NCBI GenBank assembly: GCA_900169235.1
Contig: FWCC01000002.1
Location: 1 to 64,000, forward strand
Source: Zarea fungicola
Taxonomy: Eukaryota > Ascomycota > Sordariomycetes > Hypocreales > Cordycipitaceae
Direction of reading: 5' to 3'
Length of the DNA stretch: 64,000 nt
Part shown: piece by piece, positions 45,501 to 57,205 of the stretch
How the letters are laid out: each line of letters starts with the position of its first letter
Position numbering within the stretch: the first letter of the stretch is position 1
Notes under the pieces: model-generated
What the model was told of the DNA's origin: nothing
Databases searched by the model: none
The model's input: the letters and a program-made list of their open reading frames with translations, nothing else
Position numbers and translations under genes: made by a program

Positions 45501-47388
45501 CATGTTGGCAAGAAAGTTACCCTCCTATTGTGGTGTCTTTGCCGGTTCCCAGACTGGGCCAGATGAAGGACCTGCCCGCGTTCGCGTTTGGCACCTGCCC
45601 AAGCATTCATGGATGAAGGGAAAAACCAGGATATGTGGCCTCTTCTCGCTGTCACCATTGTATTGTGTTCTGGTGATCCAGTAGCTCTTACGCACAAAAC
45701 CCATAGTTTGCATCATCATAAAATCAATCGCTCACATCAACACCGTGCGCTGCGGGTCTATTGCTGCAAAATCGTATATACAAAATCTCAGAATAAGAAG
45801 GATCAAATCAAGCCTGGTGGTGCCAAAAATGATGACTGGAAATTGGCACTTCCTGAATTTAAGCTCATGCGGTTTCATCTCAGCAAGGGTGCTTGAGCAG
45901 GCGCGATGCTAAATGTCGCACAAGCACCTCATCGAGGAGTTTACTAGACGCCACACAGCGATGGTCAGCATCGCTATGAAGCTAAAGGGATCCTTCCGTT
46001 CTACCACTTGAGCTGGCAAAATGGACAGCGACGGGCAAAATCCAGAGTACTCGGCCAGCGACTGACCTGTCGAAGAATGCTGTGGGTAGCAAAGCACGAC
46101 AGCTGAGCCATGAATGCGCCAAAGTCCAGCAAAGATCAAAATGCCATTTAACATGCACAGTTGGGGGACATGGATGGCAATCAAGTGTAACAGGCCATGG
46201 GCCGCAGTTTATGGACAGCAAAGCGGGAACAAAAAAAAGCTGCGCTCCCAAAGTTGTGGGATTACGAGGGAATCGGTCGCGGTAGAAACCAACGTCCTAC
46301 TCTGCACCGTCCGTGCTTGTTTGCGATATTACAACCACGTCGGAGTCCAGCGCATTGGTAGGCTGAAGGGACAGGGTCAGGCCAAAACAAAGACACAAGA
46401 ATAACTAGGTAGAAAAAAGAAGGAGCGCCTATACTTCGTAGGTATTACGGAGTAGCAGGAAATAGAACAACACGGAAGGGAAAAAGGGCCTGCTGGCGTT
46501 CCCTCGCATAGTTTGGTTACGATCCCTCTTTCATTCAACTGTGTCTGACCAGCGGGACCTGTGGATCCATGAGCAACACTTGTCGCTCAAGGGTGTGCCA
46601 AGTCGATATAAAGTTTCTGCCATCTGATTTCTACAAAGTTAGGTATAAAGATCCGCAAGATTCAAGCCTAGCTGCTAGTGGTAACTTACAATATACTTAT
46701 AGTAGGCCGGTGCTCCACCCCCCATAACAAGGGTGGCAACCTGGTGGATGCTGGGGCCAGTTTGTGGGATTTCTGAGGCAGTTTATAGGGCATTTAAAGC
46801 CTGGAGCTTGGGACGCCAGGTAGTGCCAGGGGTACATGGACTGGCACGCAAAACCCCGTAGGTGGCGTATGTACCAAAATAAGAGGCTGCTAGCGCCTGG
46901 CAGTGATTGAGTGCCTGCAGCACCCACCAGCGAGTGCCACCAACCATGCCTGCTCGGGCCTGCAGCACCCGTCTCCTTGTAGCTGGAAACGACCTATTAG
47001 GTAGGAAGCCTACTAGTATCGACCAAAGCCAAGCCCGTCCTGGCCTGAACCAGGGCCGCCGCCGCCGCCTCGGGGACGTTTCTTCTTCTCGGCGCCAGCA
47101 GGGAATCACATCCACGCCTTCTTCTTCCACTCCTCCAAACCTTTTCCTTTTCTTCCCTGCCTCATCTCACATCCAAAGATATTCTCTCCACGCGCCTTGC
47201 GGCTCAGGCCACTACCTGAACCGCCCCTCTCCTTCTATACACTCACCACGCGCCTTGAATTTCTCCTTATACTACGCGTCCTATTCTTTGCGCCTATCCT
47301 GCTGCTCTTGCTCGGTACTGGGGTATGCCATAAACGCAACGCCTGCCTCATCTCATCGCGGTCTCGACGTTGAATGCATGGTGCCACC
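42542..47388. other. 4.8-kb region without a supported gene
   Basis: This is the longest gene-free stretch in the window. The side next to 42541 is the helicase promoter; the last 300 bases are C/T-rich and form the SNT2 leader. I found no domain-bearing frame, no terminal inverted repeats and no clear AT bias of the kind left by RIP. It holds one TACGGAGTA 9-mer (46446-46454), a nearby direct repeat GCCTGCAGCACCC (46912-46924 and 46960-46972), and C-runs near 45187. A long leader, a non-coding RNA or decayed mobile DNA are all possible. Confidence 0.5.
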
Positions 47389-50300
47389 ATGGCCCAGCAA
47401 AGTGTAAGTTTTGCCCTTTATTGAAACACCGTTTTTTTTGTTGGCCTGCGTCGCCGCTTTTCACTTTCAACCTGTTTTCTTCCAACACACCCGAGTCCTG
47501 GTCTCTTATAACACATCTTTCACTACTCAACCTGTGTTCCTTCACACCACTCACCTCAACCAAACACTCAGCGATGCCACTTGCACGCACCTCAGTTTTC
47601 CAGGTTTCGCTGCTAACAACACCGCCCTTTACCCTTCTCAGGATTCGCGGACATTAGATCCAGATTCCAAGACCAGCGCGGAAACCATGACCACTTCGTC
47701 TGGTGCTACGGGCTCGGACAGGGACGCTGGCGCAGATGGTGCCGCGCCATATGGGACTCGCTCCCGCAACAGAGGTGGCAACTCCCGGCCTAATTATGCC
47801 GAGGATAAAGATATTGAAATGGATAATTATGAGTATTATGACAAAAATACGAATGAAGCGCCCAAGAAGTCGTCGCGCTTAGCTGCCTCTACCACCAATG
47901 CCGATGCACCACGCGCCGTGGCCGGGCCTCGCAAGCCTTTGGCCACGACCGCACCAGGCGATGACTCCAAGGCTGCGCAATCCCCGGCCGCCAATTCGAA
48001 TGCAAACAGCAATGGACAGACGGCAGGGGCAGGGGCAGCATCTTCATCATCATCAACATCGATAGCGGCGTCGCGCAAGCGTAAGGCTACGAATGTGCCA
48101 GCTACGCAGCCTGCGGTCACTGCGCCGGCGCTGCGGCGGACAGCCAACACAGTGCAAAACACCACATCGGCTTGGCCTGACAGCAATATGCTCACATTTG
48201 ATAACTGCAAATCGCGCCCGCAAAATGGGCGAATGGTGGCAGACGACGGGACGGTGCTGGAAGCAAATGGTAACACCCTTTGGGGATCCACTCCTGTGGC
48301 ATGGCAATTTCACAACAGACGACTAACCCTGCTCATATAGATCATGTGTACCTAGTGTGCGAACCGCCAGGCGAGCCTTATTATCTGGGACGCATTATGG
48401 AATTTTTGCATCCAAAAAATGATACGTCGCGGCCAGTGGACGCGGTGCGCATCAACTGGTTTTATCGGCCCAAGGATATTGGGCGCAAGGTGACGGACAC
48501 TCGGTTGGTATTTGCCACGATGCATTCCGACGTTAGCCCTCTAGCTGCACTACGTGGGAAGTGCCAGATCCGGCACCGCTCCGAAATCGACAACTTTGAT
48601 GAGTATCGTAAGATGCCCGACTGCTTCTGGGTTGAAAAACTCTACGACCGCTACATCCAGAAGCATTACGACCTGATTCCAACCAAGCTCATTGTCAATG
48701 TACCAGACAGAGTTAAGAAGGTGCTTGATGAGCGCTGGAAATTTGTCTTGGTTGAGCAGGGGCGAGGCAAGGAGCTGACTAGCGCCGTTAAGTCGTGCAA
48801 GCGCTGCAGCGGGTACTGTGCAAGGTATGTGAGATTTTATCGTCTTTGTGTCAATATTTTTGTTCTTTTGTTTTCTGCTACACTCTTTGTTTCCCTGATG
48901 CAGTTGGCTGTTGTTACTGGCTCTGCCTAGTGCGCCTTGACAGGGTGGTGCGGGTGCGCGGGTGCAGCTGCAGCCTGAGCTGTAGGTGTGGCGTGGCAGT
49001 GGGTGTGGCGAGGTTGGGTGTGGGCAGAATGGACAGATGTGGGAGAAAAAGCCAAACGGCAGAGAAAGTGGTGAGAGGGGCGAGGCAAAAGCATGGAGGA
49101 GAGGCGTGAGCGCGTGGGTGTTCTACCGGTCGGACAGACAAGGGCCGCCCGATAGACGGCTACCAGCACTCGCCTCACCTCACCTCACTCTGCAGTGTTG
49201 TCTGCACAGTCTTTCAGTGCGCACTTCCTTCATCCAGACTTTTTCCTTCACTGGCCCTCTTATTTCTTTCTTCCTTTTTTTTTCTTGGTATCGTTCAGGG
49301 CCTATTTTTTTTGGCCCTCTTCCTACCTACCTGGCTGGCTCCACCTTCCACCCTGGGCTATCCAAAGCACTGCCAAACCAACCAGCAGCCTGGCCACATC
49401 CCAGCCGCAGCCCGGTCGCCGCCAGCTTTCGCCTGTGGCCGCCAACTGCCCACCAAAACCCACGCCCCTTGTCCCGACCCCACCCTCCCACATACCCAGA
49501 ACGGCATTCGTCTGCACACTAGGCCTTGTTTCTACTACTGCCCGCATTGCACTACTCCCACAAAATGCTGGCTTACACGACCACGCCTCATCACCACCTT
49601 CATCGCAGACTGCCATATAACATGACCACATAACGTCGCATCACCATTGCATACCATGCCTTTGTATTTCTCTTTATTTGGCCATTTAACCTAATTCTGC
49701 CTTTCTATCCCTTCTGTTGAACATCTTTATTATCTATTAGTATGCTAACTTGGCTATAGCACTGACTCCGTTGATTGCGCCGTTTGTCGCTTTACATATC
49801 ACATGAACTGTGTCCGTCCACCACTGCTAAAAAAACCATCGCGTGGCTTTGCCTGGTCATGTGCTGCGTGTAGCCGCGCCCAAGAACGAAAACTCGAGGC
49901 CCGCCACACCACCAACCAACCGGATGGCGACGATGACGACCTTCTGGACGACGACGACGACGACGTCCAAGATATTGACACAAATCGAACCACACCAGAT
50001 GAAGATGCACAAGTTCACCACCAGGGAACCCCCGAACAGATCTACCAAGCTAGTCTCTGGCCTTGGCGATATCTGGGAATACATTGCAAGCCTGAGGACG
50101 CTCTTGACTACGACGATCGTATATATCCCCGCGCCAGCACTCGCGTCGGACCCAGAAACCAAGCTACGGTTACCGCCTGGCCAGGTCGGCCCGTAGAATA
50201 CGTCAAGCCCATCGAAATTAAGCGTGGTAAGGGCGGACCCAAGGCTGCCAAAGATGCCCAAGATGCTGAAAAAGCACTACGTGGTAAGCGCCCCAAATGG

Positions 50301-53300
50301 GTCCAGGATGAGCCTCCTGGCTATACTACACGAGGAGAGGATTACGAAGCCGATGACCCACGGTGCACTGCTACTCCGCTTTGGATTCCACCGACGGAAA
50401 AGGATGCCGCAACAGCCGAAGCTGTGATTGACTACATGGACGTTGCCAGAGATACGGCAAAAGCCCTTGGCCTACCCAAACAGTGCACTAATTTGCAGGA
50501 TGTCGCTATAAATGATTTATATCATCAACATTACCAGGCCGATAAGGCTCTTGCTGAGCTCAAAAAGACGCCTATGCGTAACTTCAAGGAACCTCGTCTG
50601 ACAACAACGGAAGAAAAGAAATTCGAGGAGGGTATTTCAAAATTTGGCTCAGAACTCTTTCTTGTCAAGAAACATGTCAAGACAATGACTCCTGGAGAAA
50701 TTGTCCGCTACTACTACACTTGGAAAAAATCAGACCGTGGTAAGCAAGTCTGGGGCAACTACTCTGGACGCAAGGGTAAAAAGCAGGCCAAAAAGGCTGA
50801 TGCAATTGCCAATAAAATGGCGGATGACGTTGCCGACAATGACGACGACTCTGCCTTCGATATCGTCAAGGCTGCCGAGAAGAAACGGAGCTTCATTTGC
50901 TTGTTTTGTGAATCGACAACCTCGCGACAGTGGCGAAGAGCACCCGGCTCCATGCAAGGCTTGCTTGACGAGAACGGCCTTGCCAAGCCGCCGTCCAAGG
51001 ATAAAAGTCACCAGCCTGTCATTGCTCTATGCCGACGATGCGCTGAGTTGTGGCGTCGCTACGGTATTCGTTGGGAGGACATTGATGAGATTACCAAGAA
51101 GGTCACGTCAAGTTCCAAGGCTTACAAGCGTAAGCATGATGAAGAGCTTCTAAAAGAGCTGCAGGCTGCCCAGGAGCATGGCCTGATGACTCCTGACCGT
51201 GAATCTACGCCGTTGAGTGGCACCACCAGTGCCAACGGCGTGGAGCCTGCAAGAAAGCGGCTCAAGGTACCCATTGATAGAGACTTTGACGCTGCAACTT
51301 CAGATGGGGGTAGCGTTTCCGGGGGAGTCGCTGCAAAAAAGAAAGAGAAAGAAAAAGCCAGTGAGGCTACGCCGGTTCCTGAAATGCCACAGGCCAGAAC
51401 GCTACCATGCGCCATCTGCAATGAGTTACAGCCCCTCGGAGACCAGCATGTATCCTGCCGAGAATGTCGCTTGACTGTCCACCGCAACTGCTATGGCATC
51501 CTAGATAATAGGAACACAGGCAAATGGCTCTGTGACATGTGCACGAACGACAAGAATCCACAGGTCTCGATTCATTACAAATGCGTCTTGTGTCCTGTCG
51601 AGCATACCGAGCAAGAATTTGTTGAGCAACCGAAGCTTACCCATCATAAAAAAAAAATGTCTGACAAGGACCGTGAACGTGAGCGCCTCGAGGTTCTACA
51701 AGCGCGCAAGGCTGCCGATCACTATCGAAAGCGACAGGAGGAGCTGAACCGGCCCGTCAACCCTCGGGAGCCATTGAAACGAACAGCGGACAATAATTGG
51801 GTTCATGTTACGTGCGCAGTCTGGACCCCCGAGATAAAGTTTGGCAACGCCAAGGCTATGGAGCCCTCAGAAGGCATACCCTCTATACCTAGGCTTCGAT
51901 ACGACGAGGTCTGCCATGCATGTAACCAAGGCGGCAATGGAGCTTGCATTCCCTGTCATCACTGCCGCACGACTTTCCATGTCGAATGTGCTCGACAGCA
52001 GGGCCACCTTCTCGCCTTTGATATTGCCCCAGTCAAGAGTTCCAGGAGGGACCAGTTCAACATAGTGAACATCGATGGCGAGAGTGGGACCATGTCAGCC
52101 ATGCTGTGGTGCAAGGATCATATCCCGACCAAGACGATTGCCCATAAGATGCATGAAATCGTTGGGGATGACGGCCTCAATGCCCTGCAACTTTACGTCC
52201 AGAATTTCAAGCAGGCTGACTTGACCCTGACTGGTACTGTGCGAAAGGCAAATCTCATGACGATGGCAGCTAAGGCTGGCGGCGCTTCGTTCCCTCCTGC
52301 TCGAAGGATATCCTCGACCGCAGCGCCGAATGGTGGCCCAGCTGCTGGAGCTGCTGCTGTAGCCAATGTTGACAATCAACCTCCAGCTGCAAATGCAAGA
52401 GAACCAGGGGAGAAGGTTTGCATCAGTTGTGGCGTTGATACTACACCGCGATGGTGGCCAATTGACATGAACCAAGAGAGGCAACTCACCAACGGGCATT
52501 ATGGAGCTATTGGATCCGAAGCGCAGAAGTTTGTCGAGCAAAGAAGGTTTCAGTGCCATAAATGCAAGAAACTCGCGAAAACCCCACGCCCACATTCAAG
52601 TGCAGCGCCAATGTCAACCCCAATGTCGCGACCGCCATCTTCTCAGTACTCTTCGCAACTTCCTGCGACTATGCCCTCGCTTCGTAGTCCACCCCAACCT
52701 CCGCCACTGACATCCGAATACCGCGACCACCGCTCAGTGAGCCATGCCTCAGTGTCATCTCATGGACCTCCGCCTCTACCTCACCCCGTGCACACCCCAA
52801 CTATCTCGCAGACACATGTTACTGGGGCGCGACCAGCTCACCCTCCGTCTCATGCTTTCCCTGCAATTCCACCATCCGCACGCACCAGCCACTACGATTG
52901 GAATCATGCCTCAAGTGGCCTGAGTCGCCACTCTCCGCCAGCCCGCCACTTAAACGGTGGCCCGCCACCAATGCATAGCGGACCGTCCCCGCCAATATCG
53001 TCTTTGAGGCCACCACCAATTTCTGGACCACCCCCGCCGGTTGGCATGGGACTCGGTCTCCAACGCTCACCTGCACCCATGCCGATGTACCCAGGCAGCC
53101 TGCCACTCTCACCACGTCGCCTAGGAGGACCACCGCCACCGCCTCCTGCGTACGTCCCGCCATATCATGGCTCACACGGAGTGCACGGTCCCGTATCTCA
53201 TACCTCCTCACACAATGTCACAAATGCCGGGCCACCACCTCCACCGCCACGGGACTCCTTTGCGCATGGTCTACATCCCCAGCGGTCACAGTATCAATCG

Positions 53301-53426
53301 TCAGTGCATGTGAGTGCCTCTGGTCCTCTAGGTGGACTGCCGCCTCCTCAGCCGCGAGAGCCGCGGCCCGACGTGCGACCAAGCGGCGCCAGCGCGAGTC
53401 CCTCGCTGCGAAACCTGCTTTCGTAG
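47389..53426 (+). CDS. snt2: Chromatin regulator Snt2: BAH, PHD, SANT, GATA-like and extended PHD fingers
   Basis: Four exons, 47389-47403, 47642-48269, 48341-48824 and 49760-53426, encode 1597 residues. Domain order: BAH (about 225-350, HVYLVCEPPGEPYYLGRIMEF), PHD1 (about 365-415, CKRC...CAVC...HMNC...CAAC), SANT (about 650-705), GATA-like finger (CLFC...CRRC, about 752), PHD2 (CAIC...CDMC, about 923) with an extended PHD (CVLCPVEH...HVECARQQGH), a second GATA-like finger (CISC...CHKC, about 1263), and a Pro-rich tail. In yeast, Snt2 works with Ecm5 and Rpd3 deacetylase to reshape stress-response promoters; in filamentous fungi it affects hyphal growth. The five-codon first exon (MAQQS) is inferred from a GTAAGT donor and frame. 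Intron 3 (935 nt) splits PHD1, whose cysteines line up only if it is removed whole. Confidence 0.9.
48825..49759 (+). other. Exceptionally long (935-nt) intron inside SNT2
   Basis: GTATGT donor, GCTAACTTGGCTATAG branch and acceptor. The left half is G-rich on the coding strand (about 48940-49110) and the right half C/T-rich (about 49150-49520), like the leaders of other genes here. An in-frame ATG at 49803 lies just after the acceptor, so an internal promoter producing a shorter Snt2 is conceivable. Confidence 0.65.
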
Positions 53427-54327
53427 TCAGTTTGTACTTGGTTGGGCACTGCAGCTCGATTTATCCACTTCCTTTGCGTAACGCAGCCACTTGGTCGTTG
53501 CCCTGTATAGTACTGAAGCTTGAAAATGAAAGCAGTACAAGCTTTGGTTTACATTGAGCACTGTCTTGAAAGATTTCATTTTTATCGTTTATTGGGTATC
53601 CAGGAGGAGGGCTTGGCGTTTTGATGTTTGGACCGGGAATGGAGTTGTGGTGTTTGCAACGACTTCTTATGGCTAGTTGTTTACTGTTTCTAAATACTGG
53701 CACACACCGAATGGATGGTTGAATAATTTGCTGATTGACAGGAAGATGACCAACCGGGAACAGAGAACACCTGCTTGCAATTGGTGGCGAGAGATGGCCA
53801 CGAACCGACTTAGACCAAACTATAGAATCGGGTTGTATTTTAATTATTGGAGGTAGAAAAAGAATATGGAAATCAAACAATTTGAGGTTTTAACCAAATA
53901 TGGTTGTTGTATGCCAATGGTCAAGGACGCATCTCATATAACATGGACTGTTTTTTTTTTAGCCATAGACAAATACTTTACATATGTGATAAGTTCATGT
54001 GTAACCTAGATGGAGATCTTGTAAGTCCTAATAGCGCGCCCGTACTTTTAATCAAACTCTATTCTTCGTTTACGTGCTGCGTACGGGGTGGTAAACTTCA
54101 GGCTTCAGCTCACAATGCACTTACGCGCACGCATATAAGGCTACGGCTGACGCGTTCCATCCCGTCTATAATCCGTATAGACAACTGACAAATACGACCC
54201 AGCCCACCAAAGAAGAGGCAAAATTTTGGGGAAACTATTCGTTCTTCTTTCCTCCACCCTAAAAGGCTTACATTTACTTTCTTCTGGATTAACATTTGAT
54301 GCAAAAACCCGTTTTGATATAATCGCG
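53427..54327. other. Intergenic region between SNT2 and the S9 peptidase gene
   Basis: This 900-bp interval contains the SNT2 3' UTR and the peptidase promoter. No gene is visible on either strand. Confidence 0.55.
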
Positions 54328-56418
54328 ATGGTCGGCGACGCTACCTTTGACAAGGAACTGGCCGAAACCCTGATAGATCTCAAAGTGCCCTCGGAGATCA
54401 AATTCTCACCCAACGGCAAGAGAGTGGTGTATTCGGCCGGCCGCCGCGAAAAAGTGCGTCAAGGCAAGCACTTTGTCTCGAGCCTGTGGCTTGCGTCGGC
54501 CCGGGTGCCTGCTTCAGCGCGGCAGCTCACGCTGGGCTCCTACAATGATGCTAGCCCGCGGTGGCACCCAGACGGCAACCGCATCTTCTTTCTATCGGAC
54601 CGCAGCCAGGCGGGTAAGAAATACGGCGTGTGGGCTCTGCGTCTAGATGGTGGCGAAGCGACGGCGATTACGCCAACGGATGGTGAGCAGGGGATTTCTT
54701 GCTGGCAGATGTCGCCGGACGGCGGCACGGTGGCGTACCTGACGGCCGACGAGAAGAGTGAGGAGGAGAGGAAAAATGCCAAAGATGGCGAATCGGAGCC
54801 GGATGTGTGGGACGAGAAGTGGGAATATGCCCGGCTGCGGCTTGTCGACGTTGAGACCAAGGAGACGCGCGACCTTGTGCGTGTAGACCGACACATTACG
54901 GAGTTAAACTGGAGCCCGGACGGCAAAGATATCGTCTTTCGGAGCAAGAAAAACACAGAAAGCGAAGAGGCCTTGATTACAGGCAACACAATCTCGATTG
55001 TTCAAGTCGAATCCGGAGTTGTCAGGGATCTCTGTACCGCAAAGGCTCTACTGGGCGGCCTGGAATGGGCGCCAGACGGCAAGATTTATTTTGTATGCGT
55101 TGCGCCAATGGGGAAAGCACTCGGTGGCGTCACAATATCTGCTATTGACACTGCAGAGGACACGCCTTCGGCCACGATCGTACGAGTGGCCTACGGGGAG
55201 GAGGATGATGCCGTCAATGTTCGCGTCGTAGGCGGGAGGATCGTCGCGAAGCGTGACAAGCGCCTCAGCAGCATCATAGGCGAAGTTGGTGGTTTGGATT
55301 ATTTTAGCCGGCAGCCGAGTGTGTTTGGCGACTGGGACGTGTTTTTTGATCCAGTGAGTGGTGACATATCCCTCGCGACGAGTCTATCGAGCGTGAATGA
55401 GCCGGAAGAGGTCTTTATTCTTAGTAGGAATGGAAATGACATGGTTCAGCTTTCAGACCATGGAAAGGCATTCATAGACAGAAGAACAACGGCGAAGAGG
55501 GTTTTTGGGTCACATAGGGTGCTCAAATGCCCATCAGCCGATGGTGAAGTCGAGATTGACGGGCTATACCTCATGCCCACATCAACTATGCCAGATGAGC
55601 ATGAAGAGCCAAGGGAGCCGTTCCCGACCATTGTCCTGATCCACGGCGGGCCCAACATGAAAAACAGCGCCGCCTTCGATGCGTCGGGCCAATACTGGGC
55701 GACGTACGCGCTGATCCAGGGCTACGGTGTGCTCCTCCCACAGTACCGCGGCTCCAGCGGACGCGGCGAGCCTTTTGCGCAATACAGCCGCCTTGGCGTG
55801 GGTACGTACGACTACAGCGACGTCATTTCTCTCACGAATGCCGCCGTCACGTCCGGGCTCGCGGATGCGAAGCGGCTCATGGTCGGCGGCTGGAGTCAGG
55901 GCGGCTACCTCACATACCTGTGCAGCGTGCGCAACGGTCAACACAGTTTTGGATGGACGTTTCGCGCAGGCATCGCAGGCGCGGGCGTGACGGATTGGGA
56001 CAGCTTGTGCATGACGTCGCGAGCTGGCGCGGTGTTTCAGCCGGAGCTGAGTGGCGAGCGGGCGCCGTGGTTGATAAGTGACAAGAGAGACACGACGGCA
56101 AGGAACGGCAGCGCGATTTGGGAAATGGCCCATGCCGTGGAGGAATCGAAGCGTAGAGGAAGAGAAATTGCCATTCCGCCGGTGCTGATCCTACACGGAA
56201 CGGAGGATAAGCAGTGCTCAACTACTCAGGCTGTGGGGTTTCATCGCGGCGCGAGGGCGCACGGATTGCAGTGTGAGTTTGTGCGGTACCCCGGGGAAGG
56301 ACATACGATCACAGCGCGGAGATTTAGGATTGACATGCTAGAGAGGTTTGCAAACTGGTGTCATCGATATATCGGCCCTGGTGGCGCGACTATGGCTGAG
56401 AAGGTGACGGAGGAATAG
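54328..56418 (+). CDS. S9 family serine peptidase (acylaminoacyl-peptidase/dipeptidyl-peptidase type)
   Basis: A single exon encodes 696 residues. The N-terminal 400 residues form a beta-propeller with repeated SPDG/SPNG turns (IKFSPNGKRVVYSAG, SPRWHPDGNRIFFLSD, WQMSPDGGTVAYL, LNWSPDGKDIVFRS). The C-terminal alpha/beta hydrolase has the oxyanion HGG (VLIHGGPNMKN), the nucleophile serine in GGWSQGGY (about residue 521), the acid in LHGTEDKQC (about 626) and histidine in GEGHTI (about 658). There is no signal peptide or membrane anchor, so the enzyme is probably cytosolic and removes N-terminal residues or dipeptides from short peptides. I chose MVGDATFDKELAETL at 54328 because it is the first ATG in frame; the open frame upstream lacks one. 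Confidence 0.88.
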   Translation: MVGDATFDKELAETLIDLKVPSEIKFSPNGKRVVYSAGRREKVRQGKHFVSSLWLASARVPASARQLTLGSYNDASPRWHPDGNRIFFLSDRSQAGKKYGVWALRLDGGEATAITPTDGEQGISCWQMSPDGGTVAYLTADEKSEEERKNAKDGESEPDVWDEKWEYARLRLVDVETKETRDLVRVDRHITELNWSPDGKDIVFRSKKNTESEEALITGNTISIVQVESGVVRDLCTAKALLGGLEWAPDGKIYFVCVAPMGKALGGVTISAIDTAEDTPSATIVRVAYGEEDDAVNVRVVGGRIVAKRDKRLSSIIGEVGGLDYFSRQPSVFGDWDVFFDPVSGDISLATSLSSVNEPEEVFILSRNGNDMVQLSDHGKAFIDRRTTAKRVFGSHRVLKCPSADGEVEIDGLYLMPTSTMPDEHEEPREPFPTIVLIHGGPNMKNSAAFDASGQYWATYALIQGYGVLLPQYRGSSGRGEPFAQYSRLGVGTYDYSDVISLTNAAVTSGLADAKRLMVGGWSQGGYLTYLCSVRNGQHSFGWTFRAGIAGAGVTDWDSLCMTSRAGAVFQPELSGERAPWLISDKRDTTARNGSAIWEMAHAVEESKRRGREIAIPPVLILHGTEDKQCSTTQAVGFHRGARAHGLQCEFVRYPGEGHTITARRFRIDMLERFANWCHRYIGPGGATMAEKVTEE

Positions 56419-57205
56419 AACCGTAATAGCCATGCAGAGCGGTCAGTCTTATAGTGATGACAGACACATTATGTTATTATACCTCAAGTTTCAAGGAAAT
56501 CCATGTATTAAAAGAGACTTTTTTTTTAATTAAAATAATTAAAATAATTAATAATTAATTAGTTGCAAGACTGACCATCTCATGTTTTGGCGTGAAGGTT
56601 GACAAGCTCCGTTATGGCTAAAGGGGCTATCGCTCTCTGCTGCAAGCACCGATGTGCCAAGAAATGGGATAAAGCGAGGTATACACTTAAATGACGCTGA
56701 GAAATGGATTTATGTACTGAGGTGCTGATCGTTTCGAGACCAACTGGCCGTTTCTGGACTTATCAACTGAACTGCGTTGGCCCAGCGCTGACTAAAACCT
56801 GGTCAAGCGACAGGCTACCGGTAGGAGCTGTGAGTCCGAGACATTCCTACGCCATTTACATCCTGAAATGATTATCAGCAGCAAAATGAAGAGCCAGGTA
56901 CATCGAAATTGAACATTGTGGGTGATTCCAGCAGGTGGTTTTCTTGCACTCAATTCAACACACCAACCTCGTCGCACCGTTACTATCTTGAAAACGTTTC
57001 CGCGCCACGGGTACGGGGATACGCAGCCCAGAGCGCCACTGCTGACAAGGACGGAACACGTACGGAGTACCTAGTCAAACAGCGACAGCTCAGCCTCGCT
57101 AAACCTGGTTCCTTCCTTGCCTTCAACGACGACGACACTTGATAATCTTTGGCGTGACATTGAATTGGCCTGGCAGACCACACGTAAATATAGCTTCATT
57201 TCACA
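56419..57205. other. Intergenic region upstream of the ENV7-type kinase
   Basis: A tract of AATT/TAATTAA repeats follows the peptidase gene (about 56519-56565). A TACGGAGTA 9-mer lies at 57061-57069, about 140 bases before the kinase start. No gene is called. Confidence 0.55.

Noticed and set aside
46907..47407. 166-codon frame before SNT2
   Set aside because: It overlaps the C/T-rich SNT2 leader and is in a different frame from the inferred first exon.
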